From the NCBI GenBank assembly GCA_016786565.1, contig JAEUVY010000080.1, forward strand, positions 62,001-126,000: a stretch of DNA of 64,000 nt, given 5' to 3'. The DNA comes from Flavipsychrobacter sp. (GTDB taxonomy: Bacteria > Bacteroidota > Bacteroidia > Chitinophagales > Chitinophagaceae). A program made the position numbers and the translations under genes. Below the pieces are notes generated by a model. The model worked only from the letters and a program-made list of their open reading frames with translations. It had not been told where the DNA came from and did no database searches. This document shows, piece by piece, positions 26,182 through 35,501 of the stretch (its first letter is position 1; each line of letters begins with the position of its first letter).

Positions 26182-27084
26182 TTACAGATCGTAGGCCTCG
26201 CCTTCTACTGATACAATAACGTTGGGGAATATGGCCGCCGCCTCTTCTCTGAAGGCATCGAGCTCTTTGTACTTGGACGAGAAATGACCCAACAATAACT
26301 GACCGGCACCCGCCTTCACCGCCATTGCAGCAGCCTGTGCCGCAGTGCTATGGAAACGGGCCTCGGCCTTCTCTCGGTCTTCGTTGAGATAGGTACTCTC
26401 GTGATAGATCATGTCGGCACCGGAAATGTAGGGCAGTATGGTCTCGGTATAAAGCGTATCGGTGCAGTAGGCATACTTGCGCGGGCGTGGCCCCACATCG
26501 GTCACCCATTCATTCTTCACCACAGTGCCATCGGGGCGCACATGGTCCATGCCCTGCTTCAGCAGTTCAAAATCTTCGGGGGCTATGCCATATTCGCGGC
26601 ATTTGTCAGGCAGTATCCTGCGGCCCCGTGTCTTCATCTCTACCACAAAACCATGACACGCTATACCGTGCTGTACAGGGAATGACGTAACAGTGAATGC
26701 CTGCGTATCTGCTATCATCGTTGCCTCATCGGGCAGGGGATGAAAATGCAATTCGTACTTCAGCACGGTATTGGCTGCCTGCAGTATGAGATCGAGTATT
26801 GGTTGCAGCGCGGCGGGCCCGTGCAGGTGCAGCGGCGCAGTGCGGCCCAGCAAACTCATGCTGTTGATGAGGCCCGGAAGCCCGAAGTAATGATCGCCAT
26901 GCATGTGACTGATGAAGACGTGATTAAAATTCTTCCACTTCACACCATAGCGCTGCATCTGCAATTGTGTACCCTCGCCGCAGTCGAACAACAAGACCTC
27001 GCCATACACGGTCACAGTTTGTGCCGTAGGATGCCTGCCAAATGCGGGCAGCGCCGAGTTGTTGCCGAGTATGGTAACGCGCAT
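26182..27084 (-). CDS. rnz: Ribonuclease Z
   Basis: A 300-residue metallo-beta-lactamase-fold tRNA 3' endonuclease. The zinc motif HMHGDH is at residues 60-65. FDCGEGTQLQMQRYG precedes it, and GHFSSKY near the C-terminus is the family's exosite/His motif. The start at 27084 (MRVTILGNNS) fits the family N-terminus; a TTG-like extension to 27093 is not needed. It runs in the same direction as lpxH, gldH and dnaN upstream. Confidence 0.95.
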   Translation of the reverse strand: MRVTILGNNSALPAFGRHPTAQTVTVYGEVLLFDCGEGTQLQMQRYGVKWKNFNHVFISHMHGDHYFGLPGLINSMSLLGRTAPLHLHGPAALQPILDLILQAANTVLKYELHFHPLPDEATMIADTQAFTVTSFPVQHGIACHGFVVEMKTRGRRILPDKCREYGIAPEDFELLKQGMDHVRPDGTVVKNEWVTDVGPRPRKYAYCTDTLYTETILPYISGADMIYHESTYLNEDREKAEARFHSTAAQAAAMAVKAGAGQLLLGHFSSKYKELDAFREEAAAIFPNVIVSVEGEAYDL

Positions 27085-27221
27085 GTAGTACAAATGTAAT
27101 CAAGGAGGGGGAATGTGCAAGGAGGTGGGCCGCAAGGTCGTCAGAACTAAGATTCTTAGGATGAAAGGATGTTATGATGGCACCCGTCAGGAAAACAAGT
27201 TTCTGACGTTTGTCTTCCCCC

Positions 27222-27980
27222 CTACTTCCCATAATACTTCAATCGTAACTGCTCGCCGTCAAATTCACCAAAGCTGTCGTAACGGATCCAGTCGCCGAGA
27301 TTGACGTAGAGACTGTTGGAGGGCAGCGGGTATTCTATGGCTATATGGCGATGGCCGAAGATGAAGTAGTCGTAGTGTTCGTGCTTCAGTGTATCGAGGC
27401 AGAACTGCACCAGCATTTCTTTATCGGGCCCCAGAAACTCTTTCTCAGGTATGTCGGCATGCTTTGGTCCCAGGCGGCTGAACCAGCCTGCCAGCCCTAC
27501 TCCGGTATCGGGATGCACCCTGCGGTACAACCATTGCGAGAGCGGACTGCGCAGCACGGTCTTCAATATCTTGTAGCCGGTATCGCCGGGTCCCAGTCCA
27601 TCGCCATGAGCTATAAAGAACTTCTTGCCATTCACCTCGCGGGTTATGGGCCCGTGGTGCACGGGTATGCCGAATTCGGAGTGGAAATAGTCGAGCATCC
27701 ACAGGTCGTGGTTGCCTGTAAATACTTCTATGTGCAGCCCCTTGTCGCGCAGCTCGGCAATCTTACCCAGAAAGCGGGTGAAGCCACGCGGCACTACATT
27801 CTTGTACTCGAACCAGGTATCGAAAAGATCGCCCACGAGGAATATCTGTTCCGCCGTGGGTGCTATCTCGTCCAGCCAGCGGCATATACGCTTTTCACGC
27901 TCGGTGCTGGAGGCGCGGTCGGGTATGCCGAAGTGAAAATCGGAAGCGAAGTATATTTTCTTACCTGCGGGTAGCTGCAT
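27222..27980 (-). CDS. lpxH: UDP-2,3-diacylglucosamine diphosphatase
   Basis: A calcineurin-like metallophosphoesterase of 252 residues that probably cleaves UDP-2,3-diacylglucosamine to lipid X in lipid A synthesis. Metal ligands: Asp14 and His16 (FASDFHFG), Asp51 (LVGDLFD), Asn90-His91 (FTGNHD), HGDG (about 130) and GHRH (about 220). The Bacteroidota enzymes of this branch are often annotated only as LpxH-like, so the substrate is inferred. It lies between gldH and rnz on the minus strand. Confidence 0.9.
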   Translation of the reverse strand: MQLPAGKKIYFASDFHFGIPDRASSTEREKRICRWLDEIAPTAEQIFLVGDLFDTWFEYKNVVPRGFTRFLGKIAELRDKGLHIEVFTGNHDLWMLDYFHSEFGIPVHHGPITREVNGKKFFIAHGDGLGPGDTGYKILKTVLRSPLSQWLYRRVHPDTGVGLAGWFSRLGPKHADIPEKEFLGPDKEMLVQFCLDTLKHEHYDYFIFGHRHIAIEYPLPSNSLYVNLGDWIRYDSFGEFDGEQLRLKYYGK

Positions 27981-28034
27981 GAATGAACAAAGATACTATT
28001 TGAGATGGGGAAGCCCAACTAATGGACCGTAGAG

Positions 28035-28523
28035 CTATTTCTTGCGCAGCGTGGCCTTTTCTACACGCAGACCCACGTGCAGCACATCGGGCAGCGGATT
28101 GATGCGCATATTCTGCTCCAGCGTCACTTCGTAAGTGCCGGGGCGGCTCAGGTTCACCGAATCGCCGAGTGATATCGGCATACGCTGCTCGTATATCTCG
28201 CCCATACCACGGCCCAGCCAGCGGCCATTTGCCTCGGCCAGGTCTATGTTGATGCGTGCCTTGGTAGCAGTGGAGTCGCCGGGTGTTTTAATGTACATCC
28301 ACATCCAGATGTTGTTGTAAGGATATGCCTGTGTGTGGCGGATGATGAAGTAGGGCTGGTACTGCGCGGTAGAGTCGGAAATGGTGAAGGTGAATTTTGG
28401 TTTGTAGTTGTAGTTCCACGCGTTGCCGGGTATGGCCTTCTGATCCTGATAATGAGGAGCAGGCATGCAGGCAGCCATGCAGCACGTAAGAACAATGAAG
28501 AGTATGAAACGGGAAAGGCGCAT
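28035..28523 (-). CDS. gldH: Gliding motility lipoprotein GldH
   Basis: A 162-residue lipoprotein: basic start (MRLSRF), hydrophobic segment, and a lipobox ending at Cys (LTCCMAAC, about residues 14-21). The diagnostic GldH block FIIRHTQAYPYNNIWMWMYIKTP is split by motif reading as RHTQAYPYNNIW. GldH is an accessory factor for gliding and type IX secretion, which agrees with the T9SS-tagged proteins elsewhere in the window. The start at 28523 was chosen for the signal peptide. It follows dnaN on the minus strand, with a hairpin in between. Confidence 0.9.
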   Translation of the reverse strand: MRLSRFILFIVLTCCMAACMPAPHYQDQKAIPGNAWNYNYKPKFTFTISDSTAQYQPYFIIRHTQAYPYNNIWMWMYIKTPGDSTATKARINIDLAEANGRWLGRGMGEIYEQRMPISLGDSVNLSRPGTYEVTLEQNMRINPLPDVLHVGLRVEKATLRKK

Positions 28524-28535
28524 TGCTACAAAATT

Positions 28536-28582
28536 AAGAACGACCATGTTTCAAAATGCATCTGAAAGCGATGGTCGTTCTT
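28536..28582 (-). terminator. Inverted repeat between dnaN and gldH (probable terminator)
   Basis: AAGAACGACCAT and ATGGTCGTTCTT form a 12-pair stem, with an inner TTTCA/TGAAA helix. On the minus strand it is followed by AATTTTG; on the plus strand by a stronger T run. It sits 13 bases before the gldH start, so it could terminate dnaN transcripts or fold in the gldH leader. Confidence 0.6.
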
Positions 28583-28617
28583 TTTTATTCTTTTATTGAT
28601 GTTGTTGTTTGTTACTA

Positions 28618-29739
28618 CTAGATACCCACCATCAGCGGCATGAGCAGCATCATCAGGTCTTCGTTGTCAGTTTTATCAACCGAGCGGAAGATACCTGCAC
28701 GCGATGGCGTACTCAGCTCCAGTACTACTTCTTCGCCGTCCAGGTTGTTCACTATCTCCACCATCAGTTTGGCGTTGAAGGCGATCTTCATATCCTCGCC
28801 GCTGTAGTTGCAGGTAAGTGTTTCCTTTCCTTCGTAGGAGAAGTCGATATCCTGAGCCGAGATGTTGAGGCTGTTGCCGTTGATGTCCAGCAATACCTGA
28901 TTGGTAGTTTTGTTGGCGAAGATGTTGACACGGCGCAGCGCACTTGCGAAATCGGCACGGTTGATAGTGAGGCGGTATGGATTGTCTACCGGAATAACCG
29001 CGCGATAATCGGGGAAGCGTGCGTCGATGAGGCGACAGCTCAGGCTCACGTGCTCGCCTTTCACAAACAGGTGGCTGTTGTTGTAAGCGAGTGTCAGGAT
29101 AGACTCGTCTGTAGGCAATGTGCCACGCAACTGCTGCAAAGGCTTTTTAGGCACCACAAAACCACCCGCTGCAGGGCAGCTGATGTCGCTGCGGCGCAGC
29201 TGTACCAGGCGGTGTGCGTCGGTAGACACGAAGCCCAGTCCGTCTTTGGCCATCTCGAAGTACACACCGGTCATAGCGGGGCGCAGTGTGTCGCTGCTGA
29301 CCGCGAACAGTGTTTTGTTGATGCTTTCGATAAGTGCTATTGAAGGCATTGTAAATTCAGTAGTATCGCCGGGAGCCGGTTCTTTCGGGAAGTCGTCGGC
29401 CTTTTCGCCTACGATGCGGTATTTACCCGAGTTGGAGGACATGTCAATAGACAGGTCGGTCTCGGAGATGATGAAAGTAACCGGCTGTTCAGGCAGGTTT
29501 TTCAGGTATTCAAGAATAATCTTTGAAGGAATACAGATACGGCCCGATCCCTCAGCGTCGTTTACCTGCATCTGCACCCGCATCATTGTTTCCAGATCGG
29601 TTGCAGTGAGCGTCAGCGTATTGCCGCGCAGGTCGAACAGGAAGTCTTCGAGAACAGAAAGCACGTTGTTGGCGCTTACGATGCCGCCTATCTGCTGCAG
29701 GTTCTTGAGCAGGGTTGAAGATGTAACTATGAAACGCAT
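28618..29739 (-). CDS. dnaN: DNA polymerase III beta subunit (sliding clamp)
   Basis: A 373-residue beta clamp that encircles DNA and holds polymerase III. The N-terminus MRFIVTSSTLLKNLQQIGG, the FDLRGNTLTLTATDLE block, GVYFEMAKDGLGFVSTDAHRL in the middle and the terminal LMMLLMPLMVG are those of DnaN. The length is typical. There is no dnaA beside it. A -7 box lies 20 bases upstream. Confidence 0.97.
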   Translation of the reverse strand: MRFIVTSSTLLKNLQQIGGIVSANNVLSVLEDFLFDLRGNTLTLTATDLETMMRVQMQVNDAEGSGRICIPSKIILEYLKNLPEQPVTFIISETDLSIDMSSNSGKYRIVGEKADDFPKEPAPGDTTEFTMPSIALIESINKTLFAVSSDTLRPAMTGVYFEMAKDGLGFVSTDAHRLVQLRRSDISCPAAGGFVVPKKPLQQLRGTLPTDESILTLAYNNSHLFVKGEHVSLSCRLIDARFPDYRAVIPVDNPYRLTINRADFASALRRVNIFANKTTNQVLLDINGNSLNISAQDIDFSYEGKETLTCNYSGEDMKIAFNAKLMVEIVNNLDGEEVVLELSTPSRAGIFRSVDKTDNEDLMMLLMPLMVGI

Positions 29740-29758
29740 TGTAATAGTGTGTTTGGAA

Positions 29759-29766
29759 CAAAGATA
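29759..29766 (-). promoter_or_regulatory. dnaN: -7 box of the dnaN promoter
   Basis: On the minus strand TATCTTTG, 19 bases before the dnaN ATG. No well-spaced -33 element is evident. Confidence 0.55.
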
Positions 29767-29860
29767 TTTGAAATAACAGGCAAAACTGCACCCAAAAACT
29801 GCATTGTGGATAAATAGACAGGAGGGTGTGCATTGCCGCGCGGCAGGCAGCTACGCCCCG

Positions 29861-30022
29861 CTAACGGATGCCCTCCTTGCGCGACAAAGCCAGCACAAAT
29901 GAAGCGGCTGCGAACAGCGCCATGATGTGGATGAGCGGACCCGGCCGCCACACAAAGTAACCTACAGCCCACCCTATGATGAGCATTACTGCTATGATGT
30001 ACAAAAGACTTCTTAATATCAT
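29861..30022 (-). CDS. Lmo0937-like small membrane protein (53 residues)
   Basis: A very short gene: 53 residues starting MILRSLLYIIAVMLIIGWAVG, then a second hydrophobic segment (PLIHIMALFAAASFVLAL) and the basic end SRKEGIR. The arrangement (Leu/Arg start, IIGW, Gly-Tyr/Phe-Phe, then HI-led helix) is that of the lmo0937/DUF5670 family of two-helix membrane proteins, common in Bacteroidota and often stress-linked; no function is established. It lies alone between dnaN and galE. Confidence 0.75.
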   Translation of the reverse strand: MILRSLLYIIAVMLIIGWAVGYFVWRPGPLIHIMALFAAASFVLALSRKEGIR

Positions 30023-30228
30023 GCGCTAAGCCTAATAATTGAAGGGTTGCCCGGCAACGGCCGGCATGAGATGCTGCCACCCTTGCAGGTAACCGTCTGC
30101 GGTATAAAAGTAACTAATATGGTATATAAAAAACACAGTCAACACATATGAATTATAGCACGGCGACCCTGTAATTATATATCTATTAATTCCGGGATAA
30201 AAAAATTTATCTGAATTACACCGGCTCA

Positions 30229-30236
30229 TATATTTG
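30229..30236 (+). promoter_or_regulatory. galE: -7 box for galE
   Basis: TATATTTG, 60 bases before the galE ATG at 30297. Confidence 0.45.
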
Positions 30237-30296
30237 CAATAGCGACCGGGGTGCGTTTCCGCTCTCAGGATGACATTTTTCCTAAAACAACACATT

Positions 30297-31340
30297 ATGA
30301 ACAAAATTCTTGTAACGGGCGGTTGTGGCTACATAGGTGGCCACACAATTGTGGATCTTCTGCAGAACGGTTTTGAAGTGATTTCGGTAGACAATCTGTC
30401 CCGGGGATCGCTGAAGATGCTGGATGGCATTGAGAAGATAACCGGCAAGAAAGTGAAGAACTACAAGGTGGACCTTTGCGACCTTGACGATACCGAAGCT
30501 ATCTTTCTGGAAAACCCCGATATAGTGGGCATCATCCATTTTGCGGCCTATAAGTCGGTACCGGAGTCGGTAAAGGAGCCGCTGATGTACTTCCACAACA
30601 ACATCAACTCGCTGCTCAACATTATGCAGTGTGCCGAAGATTTTGACGTTGACAATTTTGTATTCTCGTCATCCTGCTCGGTATATGGCAACGCTACCAA
30701 CCTGCCTGTGGCCGAGGACGCGCCGCTGGCCGAACCGGAATCGCCTTACGCCCGCACCAAGCAGATGGGCGAGGCAATATGCCGCGATTTCACCAACATA
30801 CACAAAGACTTCAATACCATATTGCTGCGCTACTTCAATCCGGTGGGCGCCCATCCGTCTGCACTGATAGGCGAGTTTCAGGACCTGTCGGAGAGTGTGG
30901 TGCCGGTGATCACACAAACGGCCATAGGCAAACGCCCGGAGATGACTGTCTTCGGCAGCGACTACCCTACCCGCGACGGCAGCTGCGTACGCGACTATAT
31001 TCATGTGATGGACATAGCCAATGCACACACCCGCGCGCTGCAGTATATCATTGACGACCGCAACAAGTCGAACTGCGAAGTATTCAACCTGGGCACCGGC
31101 AATGGCGTTACCGTGCTGGAACTGATAGACGCTTTCAAGCGCGTATCGGGCGAGAAACTGAACTACAAGGTGGGAGGCCGCCGCGATGGTGATGTTGTGG
31201 CCGTATATGCCGATAACAGCCGCGCGCGCAACCTGCTGGGCTGGGAAACACAATATGGCCTGGACGCCATGATGGACACCGCATGGCGCTGGGAAAAGGT
31301 GGTTGCTGAAATGAAAAAACAGGCCCCTAAAGCAGTGTAG
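30297..31340 (+). CDS. galE: UDP-glucose 4-epimerase
   Basis: A 347-residue short-chain dehydrogenase-type epimerase interconverting UDP-glucose and UDP-galactose. The NAD-binding loop is VTGGCGYIGGHT (about 5-16). The catalytic Ser/Tyr/Lys are in SSSCSVYG and YARTKQMGE, with RYFNPVGAHPSALIGE after them. It supplies sugar nucleotides for surface polysaccharide, which fits the envelope theme. The start at 30297 aligns with the family; 27 upstream bases in frame are leader. The two-component genes follow 41 bases later. Confidence 0.95.
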   Translation: MNKILVTGGCGYIGGHTIVDLLQNGFEVISVDNLSRGSLKMLDGIEKITGKKVKNYKVDLCDLDDTEAIFLENPDIVGIIHFAAYKSVPESVKEPLMYFHNNINSLLNIMQCAEDFDVDNFVFSSSCSVYGNATNLPVAEDAPLAEPESPYARTKQMGEAICRDFTNIHKDFNTILLRYFNPVGAHPSALIGEFQDLSESVVPVITQTAIGKRPEMTVFGSDYPTRDGSCVRDYIHVMDIANAHTRALQYIIDDRNKSNCEVFNLGTGNGVTVLELIDAFKRVSGEKLNYKVGGRRDGDVVAVYADNSRARNLLGWETQYGLDAMMDTAWRWEKVVAEMKKQAPKAV

Positions 31341-31381
31341 GCCGATACAGACTGCAACAGAAAAACCCACAATAGCGATAT

Positions 31382-32059
31382 ATGCATGTGCTGCTTGTAG
31401 AAGACGAACCGGGTATAGCCAACGTGATCACAAAAGGCCTTGGCGAGGCCGGCTACACTGTGAGCGTGGCACCCGACGGAAATACAGGCCTGCAAATGGC
31501 GCTGAGTCATAACTATGACCTGTACATTCTGGATATCATGCTTCCGGGTATCAATGGCATGGAGCTTTGCACCTTGCTGCGGAAGGCCAAAGACAACAAA
31601 CCGGTGCTGATGCTGACCGCTCTGGGCACCACAGAGAACGTGGTGGCCGGCCTTGAAAAAGGAGCCGACGATTACCTGATAAAACCATTCAAATTCTCGG
31701 AGCTGCTGGCCAGGCTGAAGGCGCTGCAACGCCGCGCTGCAGGCAACTTCACCGAAGGGAACAAAATAAAACTCAGAAATCTGGAGATAGACCTCGATGC
31801 CCGCATTGTGCGGCGCGACCAGACCGAGATCCACCTTACGTCCACCGAATACCGCATGCTGGAATATATGATGAAGAACCAGCGGAAAGTAATATCGCGC
31901 ATGGACCTGCTGGAGAATGTGTGGGGCGTAGACTTCAATATGGCCACCAATGTGGTAGACGTTTACGTAAACTACCTGAGAAAAAAAGTGGACCGCGACT
32001 TTGAGCCCAAACTCATACATACCGTTATAGGTATGGGCTACATTCTAAAGGATAGCTGA
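31382..32059 (+). CDS. OmpR/PhoB-family response regulator
   Basis: A 225-residue transcription factor. The receiver (1-120) has acceptor Asp51 in LYILDIMLPG, acidic pocket Glu7-Asp8 and Lys in DDYLIKPF. The winged-helix DNA-binding domain (about 130-225) shows LTSTEYRMLEYMMKN and VVDVYVNYLRKKVD, followed by HTVIGMGYIL. It pairs with the histidine kinase that starts 2 bases downstream. Targets are unknown; the Usp and SulP genes immediately downstream are candidates by position only. Confidence 0.95.
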   Translation: MHVLLVEDEPGIANVITKGLGEAGYTVSVAPDGNTGLQMALSHNYDLYILDIMLPGINGMELCTLLRKAKDNKPVLMLTALGTTENVVAGLEKGADDYLIKPFKFSELLARLKALQRRAAGNFTEGNKIKLRNLEIDLDARIVRRDQTEIHLTSTEYRMLEYMMKNQRKVISRMDLLENVWGVDFNMATNVVDVYVNYLRKKVDRDFEPKLIHTVIGMGYILKDS

Positions 32060-32061
32060 GC

Positions 32062-33429
32062 ATGACCATTCAGAAAAAAACGGCTCTGATCTTTACCGCC
32101 ATATCTGCTACCATACTCATTGGCATCAGTGTCATCGCCTATTTTTTCATGAACACGTTCGCCTTTCAGGACTTTTACAAACGTCTTGAGATCCGCGGCA
32201 TCATCACAGCAAAAGTACGTCTGGCTGAGCATTCAGTGGGGCAGGAAGAACTGTACAGCAACATCAGGGAGCAACACCTGGAACCGCTGCCGGATGAGAA
32301 AGAGTACTTCTTTCCGGCCGACAGTCTGGAGAATTTTGTGAAACTGAATGTACTACCCGACCTCAACCAGGCATTTTACGGCAAACTCAAAAACCGCAGG
32401 CACGCAAACACCAAACACAACAATTACTTCTACACCGCCTTTTACTACTATGACGAGGGTGCGCATCCCTACATCGTCATCATAGGGGCGCAAAACGAAG
32501 ACAGCATCCGGTATTCGCGCAAACTGAAGTGGATACTGATTGCCAGTTGCATCTGCGGCACCTTTGTCTTTTACACATCGGGTATCTTCTTCTCAAGGCA
32601 CGCTTTCAAACCGATACGCGAGATCATTGAAAAAGTGAAGACCATAGGTGCCGAGAACCTGAACCAACGCCTGGAAGACCGCAAAGGGCAGGACGAAGTA
32701 GCGGAGCTTGCTTCCACCTTCAATGAAATGCTGAGCCGTCTGGAAACTTCATTTGAGACACAGAACAATTTTGTGAGCAATGCCTCGCACGAATTCCGGA
32801 CACCGCTCACCACCATTTACAGCGAGGCAGAGATCGCACTGTCGCGCCCGCGCGGATCAGAAGAGTACAAGGCTGCGCTGGAATCTATCCTTCACCAGAC
32901 CGAAAAACTACAGCACCTCACCAACAGCCTGCTGAACCTTGCACAAACCGGATTTGACGGAAAGAAACAGAACCTGAAGAAAATATTCATTGACGAACTG
33001 CTGTTTGATGTAAAGACCACCATCGCCAACATTGTTCCGGGAAACAACGTAGTAATGGACCTGTCGAGCATACCCGCCGACCGGCGCACGGCAGTGAACG
33101 GAAACTATCAGTTACTGAAATTGGGTCTGAGCAATGTCATAGAAAACGCCTGCAAATACTCGGACAACAAACCGGTGACGGTGAAAGCCGAAGTGCTGGG
33201 CGACAAACTCCATCTGTGTGTCACCGACAGAGGTATCGGGATACCCAGGGAAGAACTACGATTCATATATGACCCCTTCTTCAGAGCATCGAATACAGGC
33301 CGCTATGAAGGATACGGTATTGGTCTGCCCCTGACGCGCAACATCTTCAGACTGCACAAGGGGGAGATACACGTGGAATCCGACACAAACAAAGGAGCGG
33401 TAGTAACGCTGATATTGCCGGTAGCATAG
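32062..33429 (+). CDS. HAMP-domain sensor histidine kinase
   Basis: A 455-residue inner-membrane kinase. Helices at about 8-32 and 158-182 flank a periplasmic sensor region rich in Tyr and His (about 33-157, including NTKHNNYFYTAFYYYDEG split by reading as NNYFYTAFYYYDEG). HAMP follows (about 183-235), then HisKA with His243 in SNASHEFRTPLT, and HATPase (NVIENACKYSD, DRGIGIP, GYGIGLPLT). It is coupled to the upstream response regulator gene by 2 bases. The ligand is unknown. Confidence 0.95.
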   Translation: MTIQKKTALIFTAISATILIGISVIAYFFMNTFAFQDFYKRLEIRGIITAKVRLAEHSVGQEELYSNIREQHLEPLPDEKEYFFPADSLENFVKLNVLPDLNQAFYGKLKNRRHANTKHNNYFYTAFYYYDEGAHPYIVIIGAQNEDSIRYSRKLKWILIASCICGTFVFYTSGIFFSRHAFKPIREIIEKVKTIGAENLNQRLEDRKGQDEVAELASTFNEMLSRLETSFETQNNFVSNASHEFRTPLTTIYSEAEIALSRPRGSEEYKAALESILHQTEKLQHLTNSLLNLAQTGFDGKKQNLKKIFIDELLFDVKTTIANIVPGNNVVMDLSSIPADRRTAVNGNYQLLKLGLSNVIENACKYSDNKPVTVKAEVLGDKLHLCVTDRGIGIPREELRFIYDPFFRASNTGRYEGYGIGLPLTRNIFRLHKGEIHVESDTNKGAVVTLILPVA

Positions 33430-33557
33430 GTTGCTTTTCTTATCTCTTTCTAATCTCTTTCTTATTGAAGTCTAATCACTCTCTTACACCCTGCTAATGG
33501 TGCAGTGTCACCTTTGTGCTGTTTCCCGACATAGTTGTAACAGCAAAATTGAGACAT

Positions 33558-34037
33558 ATGAATACCATTCTGATCCCAACAGATTTCACGGTCGGGTCTC
33601 TGGAGATAATGAACACTCTGGCACGCGGCACCGACAACAAGCTGAATTTTATTCTGTTCCATGCATTCGATATGCCCGGCAGCCTGGTAGAGGCAATGTC
33701 GCGCGCGGGAATCAACAGCCACAACAAGCTGATCACAGAAAACCTGCGGCTTGCCTGCAAGAGAATTAAGGCAAACAACAACAACATTGCCAATATCTCC
33801 TTCCGCAACATGTATGGCACTACTATCGCCGCGTTTAAAAACTATGCCGAAGCAAACGCGATAGATATGATAGCGCTGCCGCCCGACTTTCGTTTTGTTC
33901 ACATAACAAGAGAAAGTGTGGACCCTACACGCATGTTCAAAAAAAGCGGATTGCCACTATTGTCCAGCCCCTACCCTATCCGAGAAACCACAGACACCAA
34001 CGCCGATGTAAACATGAACCCCGGTCTTGCTGTCTGA
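33558..34037 (+). CDS. Divergent universal stress protein
   Basis: A single Usp-like alpha/beta domain of 159 residues, opening with MNTILIPTDFTVGSLEIMN, then NFILFHAFDMPG and DMIALPPDFRF. The usual ATP-binding GxxGxxxxxxxxG-S/T signature near the C-terminus is not clear, since the end reads SGLPLLSSPYPIRE, so nucleotide binding is doubtful. It lies between the two-component genes and a SulP transporter whose coding region starts 41 bases later. Usp-SulP pairs suggest regulation of transport (inference). The start at 33558 fits the family N-terminus. Confidence 0.72.
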   Translation: MNTILIPTDFTVGSLEIMNTLARGTDNKLNFILFHAFDMPGSLVEAMSRAGINSHNKLITENLRLACKRIKANNNNIANISFRNMYGTTIAAFKNYAEANAIDMIALPPDFRFVHITRESVDPTRMFKKSGLPLLSSPYPIRETTDTNADVNMNPGLAV

Positions 34038-34077
34038 TCAATACTGTATTTCCCGATACATTCAATACACATCCGAT

Positions 34078-35478
34078 ATGCATTCACACACAACACCAAC
34101 AACCGTGCAGGGGCGACTGAAGCTCTTTTTCACATTCATGGACAGCCGATGGGAAGACCTGACGGCGAAGGACTGGAAGTCGATCGTGTACCGCGACTTC
34201 AGCGCGGGCCTCATTGTGGCACTCACTGCCATCCCTATGGCTATGGGTTTTGCAATGGCCATGGGCCTGCGACCTGAACAGGGCATCATAGCCGGCGCGC
34301 TGGCGTGTGTGGTTGGCCGCACCTTCGGCGGATCTAAATATCAGGTGTACGGACCAACCGCGGCATTCATACCGCTTATAGCGGCACTCATCACCAAGTA
34401 CGGACCCGCCAATGGTGGCACGGCCGCACAGGCGCATGGCTTTCTGGTGGCTGTCTCCATTATTGCGGGTATAATACTCATGATACTGGGCGTAGCGGGC
34501 CTCGGTAAATTCGCCAAACTCGTCCCCAATTCGGTAGTTGTGGGGTTCACTATCGGCATTGCGTTCACTATCGCCTTCACCAATCTGGAGGATATTCTCG
34601 GCATCGAAAGTTTCAGTGCCATAATGGGAACCGATGAGAACACCAAGGGAGGAATGATCACTAATCTGCAACAAGGCTTCAAGAATCTCGACAAGATCAA
34701 TCTATGGTCGGTTATCATCGGGGTAATGACATTCGCGATCACTAAAATACTGTTGCGCGTCTCCATCTTCATACCGGCACCGCTGCTTGCGATAGCCGCG
34801 TCTACAGCACTCTCCGCAACACTGTTTGCCAACAAAGGCATCATTCTTGTAAAAGATATCTACGGCAGCATCCCCAACAATTTCTTTGTATTTACGCCAC
34901 CAAGTATGCCGGCTTTTTCTGGGGCAATGGTTTTTGATGTAGTGTACTTTGTCTTCGCCATTGTGTTTGTATCGGGTGTGGAAAGCCTGCTGTGCTCGTC
35001 TATGGCCGACAAGATGGCTGACAACAAAAAGACACCCTTCAACCCCGACAAGGAATTCTGGGGCCAGGGACTGGTGCAGATCATCACACCACTTGTCAAC
35101 GGATTTCCATGCACAGGGGCACTGGCCCGCACAGCCACCAGCATCAAAGCCGGCGCACGTACGCCGCTTGCCGGTTACTTCAAGGCCGTGCTGAAGCTGA
35201 CCATGGCCTATTTTATAGCACCTTATCTGGAGATCATTCCTATGGCATGTATCGGCGGCATCCTTGTGTGGGTAGCCAGCAACATGATAAAACCATCAGA
35301 GATCAGAGAAATGAAACACAAAGGCAAGTTTGAATTTGCCATGATGCTTTATACCGCTGTTATGGTGCCACTCACCAACTTCCTTACAGGGGTGTTGTCG
35401 GCATTGGTGATCTACTTTATAGTAAAAGCAATTTTCGCACGCAAAGGAAAAACAAAACCGGTAGCGGCATCAAAATAG
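34078..35478 (+). CDS. SulP-family anion permease without STAS domain
   Basis: A 466-residue multi-pass transporter of the SulP (SLC26) family for sulfate, bicarbonate or similar anions with cation symport. The family N-terminal block RDFSAGLIVALTAIPMAMGFAMA is read in part as RDFSAGLIVALTAIPMAMGF. YQVYGPTAAFIPLI and GFPCTGALARTATSIKAGARTPL are the other signatures. The protein ends after the last helix with ARKGKTKPVAASK, so the usual cytoplasmic STAS domain is missing. A stand-alone STAS gene occurs at 40878, too far to be called a partner. The start at 34078 is preferred over a TTG at 34027, which overlaps the Usp gene. Confidence 0.92.
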   Translation: MHSHTTPTTVQGRLKLFFTFMDSRWEDLTAKDWKSIVYRDFSAGLIVALTAIPMAMGFAMAMGLRPEQGIIAGALACVVGRTFGGSKYQVYGPTAAFIPLIAALITKYGPANGGTAAQAHGFLVAVSIIAGIILMILGVAGLGKFAKLVPNSVVVGFTIGIAFTIAFTNLEDILGIESFSAIMGTDENTKGGMITNLQQGFKNLDKINLWSVIIGVMTFAITKILLRVSIFIPAPLLAIAASTALSATLFANKGIILVKDIYGSIPNNFFVFTPPSMPAFSGAMVFDVVYFVFAIVFVSGVESLLCSSMADKMADNKKTPFNPDKEFWGQGLVQIITPLVNGFPCTGALARTATSIKAGARTPLAGYFKAVLKLTMAYFIAPYLEIIPMACIGGILVWVASNMIKPSEIREMKHKGKFEFAMMLYTAVMVPLTNFLTGVLSALVIYFIVKAIFARKGKTKPVAASK

Positions 35479-35501
35479 GGAAGGAGAGCAATGTGGGGTA
35501 G

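Noticed and set aside
29727-30080. 117-codon open frame on the minus strand upstream of dnaN
   Set aside because: It overlaps the dnaN promoter and, in another frame, the more convincing 53-residue membrane protein gene.
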